From Streptomyces sp. NBC_01439 (GTDB lineage Bacteria > Actinomycetota > Actinomycetes > Streptomycetales > Streptomycetaceae): a DNA stretch of 64,000 nt. Of the stretch, positions 44,988 through 53,441 are shown piece after piece. The DNA lies in contig NZ_CP109487.1 of NCBI RefSeq assembly GCF_036227605.1, positions 6,509,501-6,573,500 of the forward strand, given 5' to 3'. The position numbers and the translations under genes were made by a program. Below the pieces are notes generated by a model that made no database searches, had not been told where the DNA came from, and saw only the letters and a list, made by a program, of their open reading frames with translations. Every line of letters starts with the position of its first letter. Within the stretch, counting starts at the first letter, position 1.

Positions 44988-45175
44988 TGCTGTGGCCGGA
45001 AAGGTTCACCGGCTCACGACGCCCGGTACGGCACCTCATCCCCCAGACTTCGTCCGGGGGGACCCCCAGGTTGTCGGACCGCGCAAGTACGTCCAGTGCG
45101 AGCCGCGGCCTTCCGCCTTGCGATGCACCGCACCGAACGCCGCGAACCGGCAAACCTTTCCGGCCGCAGCACTAG
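44984..45175. mobile_element. 192-bp MITE-like element
   Basis: Terminal inverted repeats CTAGTGCTGTGGCCGGAAAG then GTT, and (reading inward from the right) CTAGTGCTGCGGCCGGAAAG then GTTTG; about 24 of 28 positions match. No transposase inside. CTAG at each end may be the target duplication. A small hairpin element (TCCCCCAGACTTCG...GGGGGGACCCCC, 45039-45067) is nested within. The left terminus supplies the stop codon of the MaoC gene. Confidence 0.82.
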
Positions 45176-45181
45176 GGAATT

Positions 45182-45219
45182 CCCGCCGGTCGGGCCGGGC
45201 TCGCGGCCCGACCGGCGGG
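45182..45219. terminator. Strong hairpin between MaoC element and dehydrogenase
   Basis: CCCGCCGGTCGGGCCG, 6-base loop, CGGCCCGACCGGCGGG: perfect 16-bp stem, 37 bases before the alcohol dehydrogenase GTG. Could terminate the upstream transcript or act as a leader structure. Confidence 0.7.
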
Positions 45220-45256
45220 GCACCCCCTCACGCCCGACCACACAAGGAGCCGCACC

Positions 45257-46333
45257 GTGCGCGCAGCACTGCAGAGCGAGATCGGCCAGGACAAGCTCGA
45301 GGTCGTCGACGACATGGAGGCCGTCGGCCTCGGCCCCGGCAAGGTGAAGATCCGGATCAAGGCCACCGGCCTGTGCCACTCGGACCTGTCCGCGATGAGC
45401 GGCGTCCTGCCGCAGCCCGCTCCCTTCATCCCGGGCCACGAGGGCTCCGGGGTGATCTCCGACGTCGGTGACGGGGTGACCGCCCTCAAGCAGGGCGACC
45501 GGGTCCTGGTCTGCTGGCTGCCGCCGTGCGGCCACTGCCCGTCCTGCAAGCGCGGCCAGGGCCACCTGTGCCTGGCGAGCCTGGTCAACGCGGGCACCCC
45601 CAACTTCCGCCGAGCGGGCGGTGACATCTTCGGCTTCGCCGCCACCGGCACCTTCGCCGAGGAGCTCGTGGTCGACGCCGCGTGCGCCGTCCCGATCCCC
45701 GACGACGTGCCCTTCGACATCGCCGCGCTCATCGGCTGCGGGGTCACCACCGGCCTCGGCGCCGCCATCAACACCGCCAAGGTGGAGGCCGGATCCTCGG
45801 TGGCCGTCATCGGCTGCGGCGGCGTCGGCATCTCCGTCATCCAGGGCGCCAAGGTCCAGGGCGCGGCCCAGATCATCGCCGTCGACCCGGTGGAGTCGCG
45901 GCGCGAGGCGGCCCTGCGGTTCGGGGCCACCGAGGCGGTGGGGCCGGAGGCCTTCGACGACGCCAAGAACCGGATCACCGGCGGCGAGGGCTTCGACTAC
46001 GTCTTCGAGGTCGTCGGCAAGTCCGCCACCGCGCAGACCGCCTACAAGATGACCCGCCGCGGCGGCAGCGTGGTGATCGTCGGCGCCGGTGCGCTGGACG
46101 ACAACTTCCAGATCGACATGTTCTCGCTCTTCTTCGACGAGAAGAAGATCCTGCCGTCGATGTACGGCGGCGGGGACGTGCTCCGCTCCTACGAGCGCAC
46201 CATCGCGCTGTGGCGGGCCGGCCGGGTGGACCTGGCGGGCCTGATCACGCACCGGGTGCAGCTCGCCGAGATCAACGACGCGCTCGACCAGATGCGTACG
46301 GGCGTCGCCCTGCGCACCTGCATCGAACTCTGA
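45257..46333 (+). CDS. Zinc-dependent alcohol dehydrogenase
   Basis: Predicted 358 residues. GLCHSD holds the catalytic-zinc Cys, GHEGSG the conserved His/Glu, CGHCPSCKRGQGHLC the four structural-zinc Cys and VIGCGGVGISVIQGA the NAD(P) Rossmann motif. GTG at 45257 follows AAGGAG. The adjacent MaoC hydratase and SDR suggest oxidation of a lipid or sterol side-chain alcohol; related actinobacterial enzymes (Rv3086-like AdhD type) are similar, but no substrate is proven. Confidence 0.9.
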   Translation: MRAALQSEIGQDKLEVVDDMEAVGLGPGKVKIRIKATGLCHSDLSAMSGVLPQPAPFIPGHEGSGVISDVGDGVTALKQGDRVLVCWLPPCGHCPSCKRGQGHLCLASLVNAGTPNFRRAGGDIFGFAATGTFAEELVVDAACAVPIPDDVPFDIAALIGCGVTTGLGAAINTAKVEAGSSVAVIGCGGVGISVIQGAKVQGAAQIIAVDPVESRREAALRFGATEAVGPEAFDDAKNRITGGEGFDYVFEVVGKSATAQTAYKMTRRGGSVVIVGAGALDDNFQIDMFSLFFDEKKILPSMYGGGDVLRSYERTIALWRAGRVDLAGLITHRVQLAEINDALDQMRTGVALRTCIEL

Positions 46334-46366
46334 CCTGCTCCGAGACCTGCGAGAGGAACGCTACGG

Positions 46367-47308
46367 ATGTCACTCCCACTTGAGGGGCTCTCCGCCATCG
46401 TCACGGGTGCGGGCCGCGGGCTCGGCCGGGCCGAGGCGATCGAGCTCGCGCGGCTCGGCGCGAGCGTGGTCGTCAACGACTTCGGCCAGAGCGGCCGGGA
46501 CGGCTCCGGGGAGGCCTCGGCCGCCCCGGCCGAGGAGGTCGCCGCGGAGATCCGCGCCGCGGGCGGCCGGGCGGTGGCGCACCTGGGCGACGTGGCCGAC
46601 TTCGAGCAGGCGCGGGAACTGGTCGAGCTGGCGGTGTCCAGCTTCGGGAAGCTGGACGTCCTGGTCAACAACGCGGGCATCCTGCGCGACCGGATGGTCT
46701 TCTCGATGTCGGAGGAGGAGTGGGACTCGGTGATCCGGGTCCACCTCAAGGGCCACTTCAACACCACGCACTTCGCGTCCGTGCACTGGCGCGAGCGCTC
46801 GAAGGCGGCGGGCGGCCCGGTCTACGGCCGGATCGTGAACACCTCCTCTGAGGCCTTCCTCGGCGGTTCGGCCGGCCAGCCGAACTACGCGGCGGCCAAG
46901 GGCGGCATCGTGGGCCTCACCACCTCGACCGCCCTCGCGCTCGCGAAGTACGGGGTGACGGCCAACGCCATCTGCCCGCGCGCCCGCACCCGGATGACCG
47001 AGGACGTCTTCGCCGGCTTCCAGGTCCCCGAGGAGGGCAAGCTGGACGCCCTCGCCCCCGAGCACGTCGCACCGCTCGTCGGGTACCTGGCCTCGCCCGC
47101 TTCCGCCCGGGCCAACGGCCAGCTGTTCGTCGTGCACGGCGGGATCGTGGTCGTGATGGAACGCCCCAAGGTGGCCGCCAAGTTCGACACGGCCAAGGAG
47201 TCCTTCTCCTTCGAGGAGCTCGACGAGCTCCTGACCCCGCACTACGCGTCCCGCCCGGCGAACGAGACCTTCGCCGCGACGGAGGTACTGGGCCTCAAGC
47301 ACGCCTAG
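46367..47308 (+). CDS. SDR dehydrogenase (Hsd4A-like)
   Basis: Predicted 313 residues. TGAGRGLGRAEA is the NAD(P) motif, NNAGILRDRM the conserved NNAG, catalytic SSEAFLGGSAGQPNYAAAKG. The ILRDRMVF and NDFGQSGRDG words are characteristic of the peroxisomal-multifunctional-enzyme/Hsd4A class that oxidises 3-hydroxyacyl-CoA in sterol side chains. ATG at 46367, 33 bases after the dehydrogenase stop. Acts after the MaoC hydratase in the same cycle. Confidence 0.88.
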   Translation: MSLPLEGLSAIVTGAGRGLGRAEAIELARLGASVVVNDFGQSGRDGSGEASAAPAEEVAAEIRAAGGRAVAHLGDVADFEQARELVELAVSSFGKLDVLVNNAGILRDRMVFSMSEEEWDSVIRVHLKGHFNTTHFASVHWRERSKAAGGPVYGRIVNTSSEAFLGGSAGQPNYAAAKGGIVGLTTSTALALAKYGVTANAICPRARTRMTEDVFAGFQVPEEGKLDALAPEHVAPLVGYLASPASARANGQLFVVHGGIVVVMERPKVAAKFDTAKESFSFEELDELLTPHYASRPANETFAATEVLGLKHA

Positions 47309-47340
47309 GCCCCGTCGTGGGAGGCGAGCGCCCTCCGTCC

Positions 47341-48417
47341 CTACCGCCCGGCCAGCGGCGCCTGCTGGAGGGGGACCGGACGGGGGGCGGTCGGCGCGGT
47401 CTGAGCCAGGACCACTGGCGGGGGCGGGGCGGCCGGCAGGTTGAGGCCGACGATCCCGCAGGGCACCTCGGGCGTCGCGTACGGGAGGTGCAGGCGGCCC
47501 TGCGGGCTCCACAGGCCGGCCCCGCCGAGCCAGCCCGCCGGGGCGCCGAGCCGGAAGACGCGCCGGTCGGCGGGGCGCCACAGGCCGATGTCGCCCTCGG
47601 GTAGCCGCAGCGCCACCCCGCAGGTCTCCGGCATCAGGGACTGGCCGGGCTGGACCGCGAACGGGTACGCGTCCCCCAGCCTGGCCAGGCACTCCGGGAA
47701 GCGGACCGGCAGGGAGCTGCCCGACACCCCCCAGCCCAGGCGCGAGGTGCCCGGGGCGTCGGAGCGGATCAGTAGCAGCCCGCTGTCCGGGTCGGCCAGC
47801 AGCAGCCGGTCGTCGCTGTCCTCGGTGATCTGCAGCAGCGGGGACACCTCGGCGCGCCCCAGGTCCACGGCGACGGCCTTGGTGGTGCCGTCCAGCTCGC
47901 GGTCCAGGGCCAGCAGCCGGCCCGCCCGGTCCAGCCAGACGCCGCCCGAGCAGCGCCCCGGGATCCGGGCGACGGGCCGCGGCCCCGAGAGGCCACCGGC
48001 CACCTGCCAGACCGTGCTCACGGTCTCCTCCGCGGCCAGGACGAAGGCAGCGGATCCCGCCGGACACGGCGGGAGCAGGCGGACCCGTACGTCCTCCCGC
48101 ACGGCCACCCCGCCCAGCTGGAGCTCCCCGGTGCTCGGCCCGGCACCGGCCCCCGTCGGGTACAGCAGCGCGAAGGCGTGGCGCTCCGCCACCCGCCGGT
48201 GGATCAGCACCCGCCCGTCGGCCAGCGGCAGCACCTCGCTGTCCGCCTCCTCGGGCTGCGCGAGCGGCAGCGGCACCGCGTACGGCTCGGGCCCGGCGAG
48301 GGTCCAGCGCTCCGCATAGAGAGCGTCGCCCTCCCCGGCCAGCCGGGCGGCGTACGACCCGTCCGCGGCGATGCGGAACGCGGCCGTGGTCGTCATTTCG
48401 ATGGCACAGACGGTCAT
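47341..48417 (-). CDS. Hypothetical beta-propeller-like protein
   Basis: Predicted 358 residues, no signal peptide, Pro-rich C-terminus (PAAPPPPVVLAQTAPTAPRP). Repeated strand-turn patterns (VWLDRAGRLLALDRELDGTT; GLLLIRSDAPGTSRLGWGVS; GIGLWRPADRRVFRLGAP) suggest a propeller. ATG at 48417 follows GGAGGTGA. No family recognised. A 16-residue frame lies just upstream. Confidence 0.7.
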   Translation of the reverse strand: MTVCAIEMTTTAAFRIAADGSYAARLAGEGDALYAERWTLAGPEPYAVPLPLAQPEEADSEVLPLADGRVLIHRRVAERHAFALLYPTGAGAGPSTGELQLGGVAVREDVRVRLLPPCPAGSAAFVLAAEETVSTVWQVAGGLSGPRPVARIPGRCSGGVWLDRAGRLLALDRELDGTTKAVAVDLGRAEVSPLLQITEDSDDRLLLADPDSGLLLIRSDAPGTSRLGWGVSGSSLPVRFPECLARLGDAYPFAVQPGQSLMPETCGVALRLPEGDIGLWRPADRRVFRLGAPAGWLGGAGLWSPQGRLHLPYATPEVPCGIVGLNLPAAPPPPVVLAQTAPTAPRPVPLQQAPLAGR

Positions 48418-48441
48418 CCGTGGTCACCTCCGGGGGGGAAG

Positions 48442-48492
48442 CTAGTTTTCGGGGTTCCCGGCGAACAACACCACCAACACCGCTTCACACAT
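48442..48492 (-). other. Possible 16-residue upstream leader frame
   Basis: ATG...TAG encoding MCEAVLVVLFAGNPEN, ending 24 bases before the propeller-like gene. No clear ribosome site of its own. Could be a leader peptide or chance. Confidence 0.3.
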
Positions 48493-48813
48493 ACGGGTGT
48501 CCGCGCGGCGATTCGCGCGTGCTGGACGAGGCGGTTGTGCTGGGCGACGGCCGTCAGCCCTTCGACGCCCTGCGCGGCGGGGCCGGAGCGGGCCCGGGGC
48601 CGCTCCGGAGCGGGGTCGTGCCCGAGTCCCGCGGGCGTCGCGCCCTCGGCTTCCTGGGCGCACCCCCCCCGGGGGGAGTACGGGCCGGACCGCCGCCCGG
48701 GCGGGGTCAGGCGCCAGTGGGTATCCGCCAGTTTGTCCGAACCGGAAGGGTGGGGCCCCGTCCGGCAGGGCTGGCCTGACCGGGACGGTCGCCCCGGACG
48801 GTAGCCTTGGCCC
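48493..48813. other. Intergenic region, no supported gene
   Basis: Contains long open frames on both strands that resemble no family, and a run CCCCCCCCGGGGGG near 48664. I see no gene, RNA or operator here that I can support. Confidence 0.35.
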
Positions 48814-49674
48814 GTGCCCCGTCTCTCTGAAGTCATCGCCGCGCTGGACGCTCTCTGGCCCCCCTCGCGGGCCGAGCAGTGGGACGCCGTCGGAACCGTC
48901 TGCGGCGACCCGGACGCCGAGGTCACCCGGGTCCTGTTCGCGGTCGACCCCGTCCAGGAGATCGCCGACGAGGCGGTGAAGCTGGGCGCCGACCTGATCA
49001 TCACCCACCACCCCCTCTACCTGCGGGGCACCACCACCGTCGAGGCCGGCACCTTCAAGGGCCGCGTCGTGCACACGCTGATCAAGAACGACATCGCGCT
49101 GCACGTCGCCCACACCAACGCGGACACCGCCGACCCCGGGGTTTCCGACGCCCTCGCCGGCGCCCTCGGCCTGCGGATCACCGGCCCGCTGGTGGCGGAC
49201 CCGAGCGACCCTGACGGCCGCCGGGGCCTCGGCCGGATCTGCGAACTGGACCACCCCGAGACGCTGCGCGAGTTCGCCGCCCGCGCCGCGGCCTGGCTGC
49301 CGCCGACCGCCCAGGGCATCCGCGTGGCCGGCGACCCGGACGCACTGGTCCGCCGCGTCGCCGTCAGCGGCGGCTCCGGCGACAGCCTCTTCGAGCAGGT
49401 CCGCGCCGCCGGTGTGGACGTGTTCCTGACCGCCGACCTGCGCCACCACCCGGCCTCCGAGGCCCGCGAGACGAGCCGCCCGCTCGCCCTCGTCGACGCC
49501 GCCCACTGGGCCACCGAGTGGCCCTGGTGCGAGCAGGCCGCGGCCCAGCTCGACGCGATCTCCGAGCGCCACGGCTGGGGTCTGCGCACCCACGTCTCGC
49601 GCACGGTCACCGACCCCTGGACGGCGCACGCGCCGTCCGTCACACCCCCTTCTATCTCTGGAGCCCCCAACTGA
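48814..49674 (+). CDS. Nif3-like dinuclear metal-centre protein
   Basis: Predicted 286 residues. TITHHPLYLRG-type motif (DLIITHHPLYLRG) and HTNADTADPGVSDALA bear the metal ligands; DVFLTADLRHH and DAAHWATEWPW complete the site. The family is a conserved hexameric protein of uncertain function (GTP cyclohydrolase-like). GTG at 48814. Its TGA overlaps the next gene's CTG start. First gene of the zinc-ribbon/RNase H operon. Confidence 0.88.
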   Translation: MPRLSEVIAALDALWPPSRAEQWDAVGTVCGDPDAEVTRVLFAVDPVQEIADEAVKLGADLIITHHPLYLRGTTTVEAGTFKGRVVHTLIKNDIALHVAHTNADTADPGVSDALAGALGLRITGPLVADPSDPDGRRGLGRICELDHPETLREFAARAAAWLPPTAQGIRVAGDPDALVRRVAVSGGSGDSLFEQVRAAGVDVFLTADLRHHPASEARETSRPLALVDAAHWATEWPWCEQAAAQLDAISERHGWGLRTHVSRTVTDPWTAHAPSVTPPSISGAPN

Positions 49675-50414
49675 ACGCCGAGCCCGCCGACCAGATCCGA
49701 CTTCTCGACGTCCAGGCGCTGGACGTCCGGCTGTCTCAGCTCGCCCACAAGCGCAAGTCGCTGCCCGAGCACGCCGAGCTCGACTCGCTCACCAAGGACC
49801 TGGCGCAGCAGCGCGACCTGCTCGTCGCCGCCCAGACCCAGGCGAGCGACACCGCGCGCGAGCAGACCAAGGCGGAGCAGGACGTGGACCAGGTGCGCCA
49901 GCGCGCCGTCCGCGACCAGCAGCGGCTCGACTCGGGCGTGGGCATCTCGGCCCGGGACCTGGCGAACCTGCAGAGCGAGGTCGTCTCCCTCGCCAAGCGC
50001 CAGGGCGACCTGGAGGACGTGGTCCTGGAGGTCATGGAGCGTCTGGAGGGTGCGCAGGAGCGCGTCACCGGGCTGACCGAGCGCGTCTCGGCCCTGGAGG
50101 CCAAGACCGCGGACGCCACCGCCCGCCGGGACGCGGCGACCACCGAGATCGACACCGAGGTCGCGAAGGTCACCAAGGACCGCGAGGTCATCGTCGCGTC
50201 CATGCCGACCGACCTGATGGCGCTGTACGAGAAGATCCGCGTCAAGCAGGGCGGGGTCGGCGCGGCCCGCCTCTACCAGCGCCGCTGCGAGGGCTGCCGG
50301 CTGGAGCTCGACATGGCCGAGGTCAACGAGATCAAGTCCGCGGCCCGTGACCAGGTCGTCCGTCACGAGAACTGCGGCCGCATCCTGGTCCGTACGGCCG
50401 ACTCGGGCATCTGA
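49671..50414 (+). CDS. Zinc-ribbon coiled-coil protein (CT398-like)
   Basis: Predicted 247 residues: a long coiled coil (about residues 10-180, e.g. LDSLTKDLAQQRDLLVAAQT) and a C4 zinc ribbon (RCEGCRLEL...RHENCGRILV). No ATG, GTG or TTG exists near the N-terminus; CTG at 49671 (CTGAACGCC, in the overlap CTGA with the Nif3 stop, with GGAG 8 bases upstream) is the only start that keeps the conserved MNAEPADQI-like beginning. Function unknown; conserved with Nif3 and RNase H in actinobacteria. Confidence 0.8.
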   Translation: MNAEPADQIRLLDVQALDVRLSQLAHKRKSLPEHAELDSLTKDLAQQRDLLVAAQTQASDTAREQTKAEQDVDQVRQRAVRDQQRLDSGVGISARDLANLQSEVVSLAKRQGDLEDVVLEVMERLEGAQERVTGLTERVSALEAKTADATARRDAATTEIDTEVAKVTKDREVIVASMPTDLMALYEKIRVKQGGVGAARLYQRRCEGCRLELDMAEVNEIKSAARDQVVRHENCGRILVRTADSGI

Positions 50415-51733
50415 TGCCGCAGTTTGTCGTGGAGGCGGACGGCGGGTCCCGGGGCAACCCGGGGCCGGCCGGCTACGGCGCGGTGGTGCTCGACCCGGCG
50501 ACCGGCGAGACGCTGGCCGAGCGCGCCGAGTACATCGGCGTCGCGACGAACAACGTGGCCGAGTACAAGGGCCTGATCGCCGGGCTCGCGGCGGCCCGTG
50601 ACCTGGCGTCAGACGCGCAGGTCCTGGTCCGCATGGACTCGAAGCTGGTCGTCGAGCAGATGTCGGGCCGCTGGAAGATCAAGCACCCGGACATGAAGCC
50701 GCTCGCGGCCGAGGCCGCCCGGATCCTGCCGCGCGCGCAGGTGACGTACGAGTGGATCCCGCGCGAGCGGAACAAGCACGCTGACCGGCTCGCGAACGAG
50801 GCGATGGACGCGGGCAAGCGCGGCCAGCAGTGGGAGCCGTCGGCGTCCACGGCCGCCCTCGACCACGGCGCGGCGCGCGCCCTGGCCACCCCGCCGGCGC
50901 CGGCGGGCCCGCCGGGGGACGCGGCGAAGGGGGCCGCGGCCGTCCGCGCGGCCCTGCTCGCCTCCTCCGGAGCGGCGGCCACGGCCGCCCAGGAGGCCGC
51001 CGACTCGCTGTTCGCCGACGCCGAGGCCCTGGCGGACGCCATCGAGCCCTGCCTCGACGCCGATGCCCCCGCGGTCGCCGCGGGCAGCCACGGTTGGGGC
51101 CCGGACATGGGGGCGCCGGCCACCTTCGTACTGCTGCGGCACGGCGAGACCGCCCTCACCCCGCAGAAGCGCTTCTCCGGCAGCGGCGGCAGCGACCCCG
51201 AACTGTCCCCGGCGGGCCTGCGGCAGGCCGCCGCGGTGGCCGAGGCGCTCGCCGTACGCGGCACCATCCAGAACGTCATCAGCTCCCCGCTGCGCCGCTG
51301 CCGGGAGACCGCCCAGGCCGTCGCGGACCGTCTCGGCCTCACGGTGACGGTCGAAGAGGGCCTGCGCGAGGTGGACTTCGGGGCGTGGGAGGGTCTGACC
51401 TTCGCCGAGGTGCAGCAGCGCTTCCCGGACGACCTCCAGGCCTGGCTGGACTCCCCGAAGGCGGCCCCCACGGGCGGCGGCGAGAGCTTCATGTCCGCCA
51501 CCCGCCGGATCTCGGCCACCCGTGACCGCCTGCTGTCCGCCCACGCGGGCCGCACGGTCCTGCTGGTCACCCATGTGACCCCGGTCAAGATCCTGGTCCG
51601 CCTCGCCCTGGGCGCCCCGCCGGAAGCCCTGTTCCGCATGGAGCTCTCGGCGGCCTCCCTCTCGGCGGTGGCCTACTACGCGGACGGCAACGCCTCGGTC
51701 CGCCTCCTGAACGAGACGTCCCACCTGCGGTAG
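50414..51733 (+). CDS. Bifunctional RNase HI/phosphatase
   Basis: Predicted 439 residues. The N-terminal RNase H domain has EADGGSRGNPGPAGYGAVVL, NVAEYKGLIAGL and the catalytic RMDSKLV. After an Ala-rich linker the histidine-phosphatase domain has LLRHGETALTPQKRFSGSGG and the LLVTHVTPVKIL second site (alpha-ribazole phosphatase-like). RNase H removes RNA from hybrids; the phosphatase half may act in cobalamin synthesis. ATG overlaps the upstream stop (TGATG). Confidence 0.92.
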   Translation: MPQFVVEADGGSRGNPGPAGYGAVVLDPATGETLAERAEYIGVATNNVAEYKGLIAGLAAARDLASDAQVLVRMDSKLVVEQMSGRWKIKHPDMKPLAAEAARILPRAQVTYEWIPRERNKHADRLANEAMDAGKRGQQWEPSASTAALDHGAARALATPPAPAGPPGDAAKGAAAVRAALLASSGAAATAAQEAADSLFADAEALADAIEPCLDADAPAVAAGSHGWGPDMGAPATFVLLRHGETALTPQKRFSGSGGSDPELSPAGLRQAAAVAEALAVRGTIQNVISSPLRRCRETAQAVADRLGLTVTVEEGLREVDFGAWEGLTFAEVQQRFPDDLQAWLDSPKAAPTGGGESFMSATRRISATRDRLLSAHAGRTVLLVTHVTPVKILVRLALGAPPEALFRMELSAASLSAVAYYADGNASVRLLNETSHLR

Positions 51734-51825
51734 CCCTGGCGGGGGGCCGGGCGGGGTCCGGGCTCGGTGCGGTACCCCTGGCGGGATCTAGGCCGGTGCG
51801 GGTTGGTGCGCGGGGCCGGGGAGGG

Positions 51826-52122
51826 GTGTCTCCTCGGCTCGGCGCGTGCGGGCGTGTCTCGGCTGTGTGCGGTGGTTGCGCGCTCGTCCTGCGGGGACAC
51901 CCCTCCCCGTCCCCGCTCCCCACGCGTCGGGGTGGCTTCGGGGGTGCTGTCGGAGCCCTGCCGTGGGGTGGGGACACGGCGGAGTGTCCCCGCAGGACGA
52001 GCGCGCACCACCGGGTACAGCCGCGACATGCCGTACCGCGCGAGCCGAGGAGACACTCCGGCGGGGCACCGCCCCACACCACCCAGCCCCGCCGGCGATT
52101 GAGGCGCGGGGCCCGGGGCAGC
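51826..52122. repeat. Large composite palindromic repeat, copy 2
   Basis: Same nested arms as 18983-19339: GTGTCTCCTCGGCTC (51826) with GAGCCGAGGAGACAC (52042), and inner 23-bp perfect arms at 51878-51900 and 51984-52006 sharing GCGCGCTCGTCCTGCGGGGA. The right end continues CAGCCCCGCCGGCGATTGAG, also found in the first copy. Sits between the RNase H gene and RNase P RNA. Confidence 0.88.
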
Positions 52123-52203
52123 GCCCCAGGACCACCGACCGGCCGGAGCCGGACACCCCGGACCGGGGGAGAGAGAACCGCTGGCCCCCGAACGGGAGTG
52201 GAA

Positions 52204-52617
52204 GCGGCAGACGAGCCGGCCTGTACGCCGGGTTCTGTCGCCCGGTGACCTCGCGGTCGCCGGGGAGACGGCCATCCATCTAGGACCGGTGTTGCCACCG
52301 GCCTCGTGCGGTCTACCCGCGAACTCGGGCGGGCAGCCCTCGAGCGTTCGCGCAGACCCGTCCGGGGACGGATCCTCTTGACCTTGCTCCGGGTGGGGTT
52401 TACCTAGCCGCCTGAGTCACCTCAGGCGCTGGTGGTCTCTTACACCACCGTTTCACCCTTACCGAGGGCCGAAGCCCCCGGCGGTCTGTTTTCTGTGGCA
52501 CTGTCCCGCGGGTCACCCCGGGTGGCCGTTAGCCACCACCCTGCCCTGTGGAGCCCGGACGTTCCTCGGCGGGATCCGAGGATCCCGACGCGGCCGCCCG
52601 GCCGACTCGTCTGCCGT
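52204..52617 (-). ncRNA. rnpB: RNase P RNA (class A)
   Basis: On the minus strand the 5' end CGGCAGACGAGTCGGCC pairs with 3' GGCCGGCTCGTCTGCCG (helix P1). GAGGAACGTCCGGGCTCC followed by ACAGGGCAGGGTGGTGGCTA and ACAGAAAACAGACCGCC, GGTAAGGGTGAAACGGTGG and GGTAAACCCCACCCGG are conserved RNase P core sequences. It is the ribozyme that matures tRNA 5' ends. Length about 414 bases, normal for Streptomyces. Protein frames across it are spurious. Confidence 0.97.
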
Positions 52618-52669
52618 GGCGACCATGTTACCCGGGGCGACGACCCCGCCCGACCCCACCCGACCGCGC

Positions 52670-52700
52670 TTGACCTTGACGCAGCGGCAAGGTTTCTACT
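52670..52700 (+). promoter_or_regulatory. MerR-type promoter with 19-bp spacer
   Basis: TTGACC (-35, 52670-52675), 19-base spacer, TCTACT (-10, 52695-52700). The spacer carries inverted repeat CCTTG (52674-52678) / CAAGG (52688-52692). Overlong spacing with a central palindrome is the hallmark of MerR-activated promoters. The ATG follows only 7 bases later, so the transcript may be leaderless. Confidence 0.75.
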
Positions 52701-52706
52701 GGGGGC

Positions 52707-53441
52707 ATGCGGATCGGAGAGATCGCCGCGGTCGTCGGGATCACCACCCGGGCGATCCGGCACTACCACCACGTCGGGCTGCTCCCGGAACCGGAGCGGC
52801 GCCCCAACGGCTACCGGGCCTACAGCCTCCGTGACGCCGTCCTGCTGGCCCGCGTACGCCGGCTCACCGAGCTCGGGCTCGGTCTCGACGAGGTGCGGGA
52901 CGTCCTCGCGGACGACGCCGGGCGCGAACTCGCCGACGTCCTCACGGAACTCGACGCCGACCTCGCCCGCCAGGAGGCCGAGATCCAGGAGCGGCGGCGC
53001 CGGCTCGCCGTGCTGCTCGCCGCCGGGCCCGGGGAGGCCGAACCGCTCTCGCCCGGGCTCGCCGAGCTGCTGGCGAAGGCGCCGCCGACCGACTCGCCGG
53101 CCGCCGCGAAGGACCGCGAACACCTGACCCTGCTCGACGCGACGGGCGCGGCCGGTCAGGAGGTGTACGCCGCACTCGGGCCGCTGGCCGCCGATCCCGC
53201 CGTGCTCGCGCTGTACGTGCGCCTCGACGAGCTCGCCGACGCGCCCGTGGACGACCCGCGGATCCCGCCCCTGGCGGCGGAGCTGGTGGCGGCCGTCCCC
53301 GACGAGGTGTTCGCCGCGATCCCCACCGACGGGGTGGTCGTGACCGGGTTCAAGGAGGCGCTGCTCGCCGAGTACGCGCCCGCGCAGGCCGAAGTCGTCC
53401 GCCTCGTCATGGAGGCGTTCATCGAGAGGGGGCGGGGATGA
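52707..53441 (+). CDS. MerR-family transcriptional regulator
   Basis: Predicted 244 residues. N-terminal MRIGEIAAVVGITTRAIRHY (winged HTH) and HHVGLLPEPERRPNGYRAYS, then a coiled-coil dimerisation helix (LARQEAEIQERRRRLAVLLA) and a helical effector domain. No cysteine metal site, so a drug- or ligand-sensing type. Probably autoregulated through the promoter just upstream. Its stop overlaps the next ATG (ATGA). Confidence 0.9.
   Translation: MRIGEIAAVVGITTRAIRHYHHVGLLPEPERRPNGYRAYSLRDAVLLARVRRLTELGLGLDEVRDVLADDAGRELADVLTELDADLARQEAEIQERRRRLAVLLAAGPGEAEPLSPGLAELLAKAPPTDSPAAAKDREHLTLLDATGAAGQEVYAALGPLAADPAVLALYVRLDELADAPVDDPRIPPLAAELVAAVPDEVFAAIPTDGVVVTGFKEALLAEYAPAQAEVVRLVMEAFIERGRG

Noticed and set aside
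48497..48979. Plus-strand open frame before the Nif3-like gene
   Set aside because: No similarity, no ribosome site and it runs into the Nif3 coding region in another frame.
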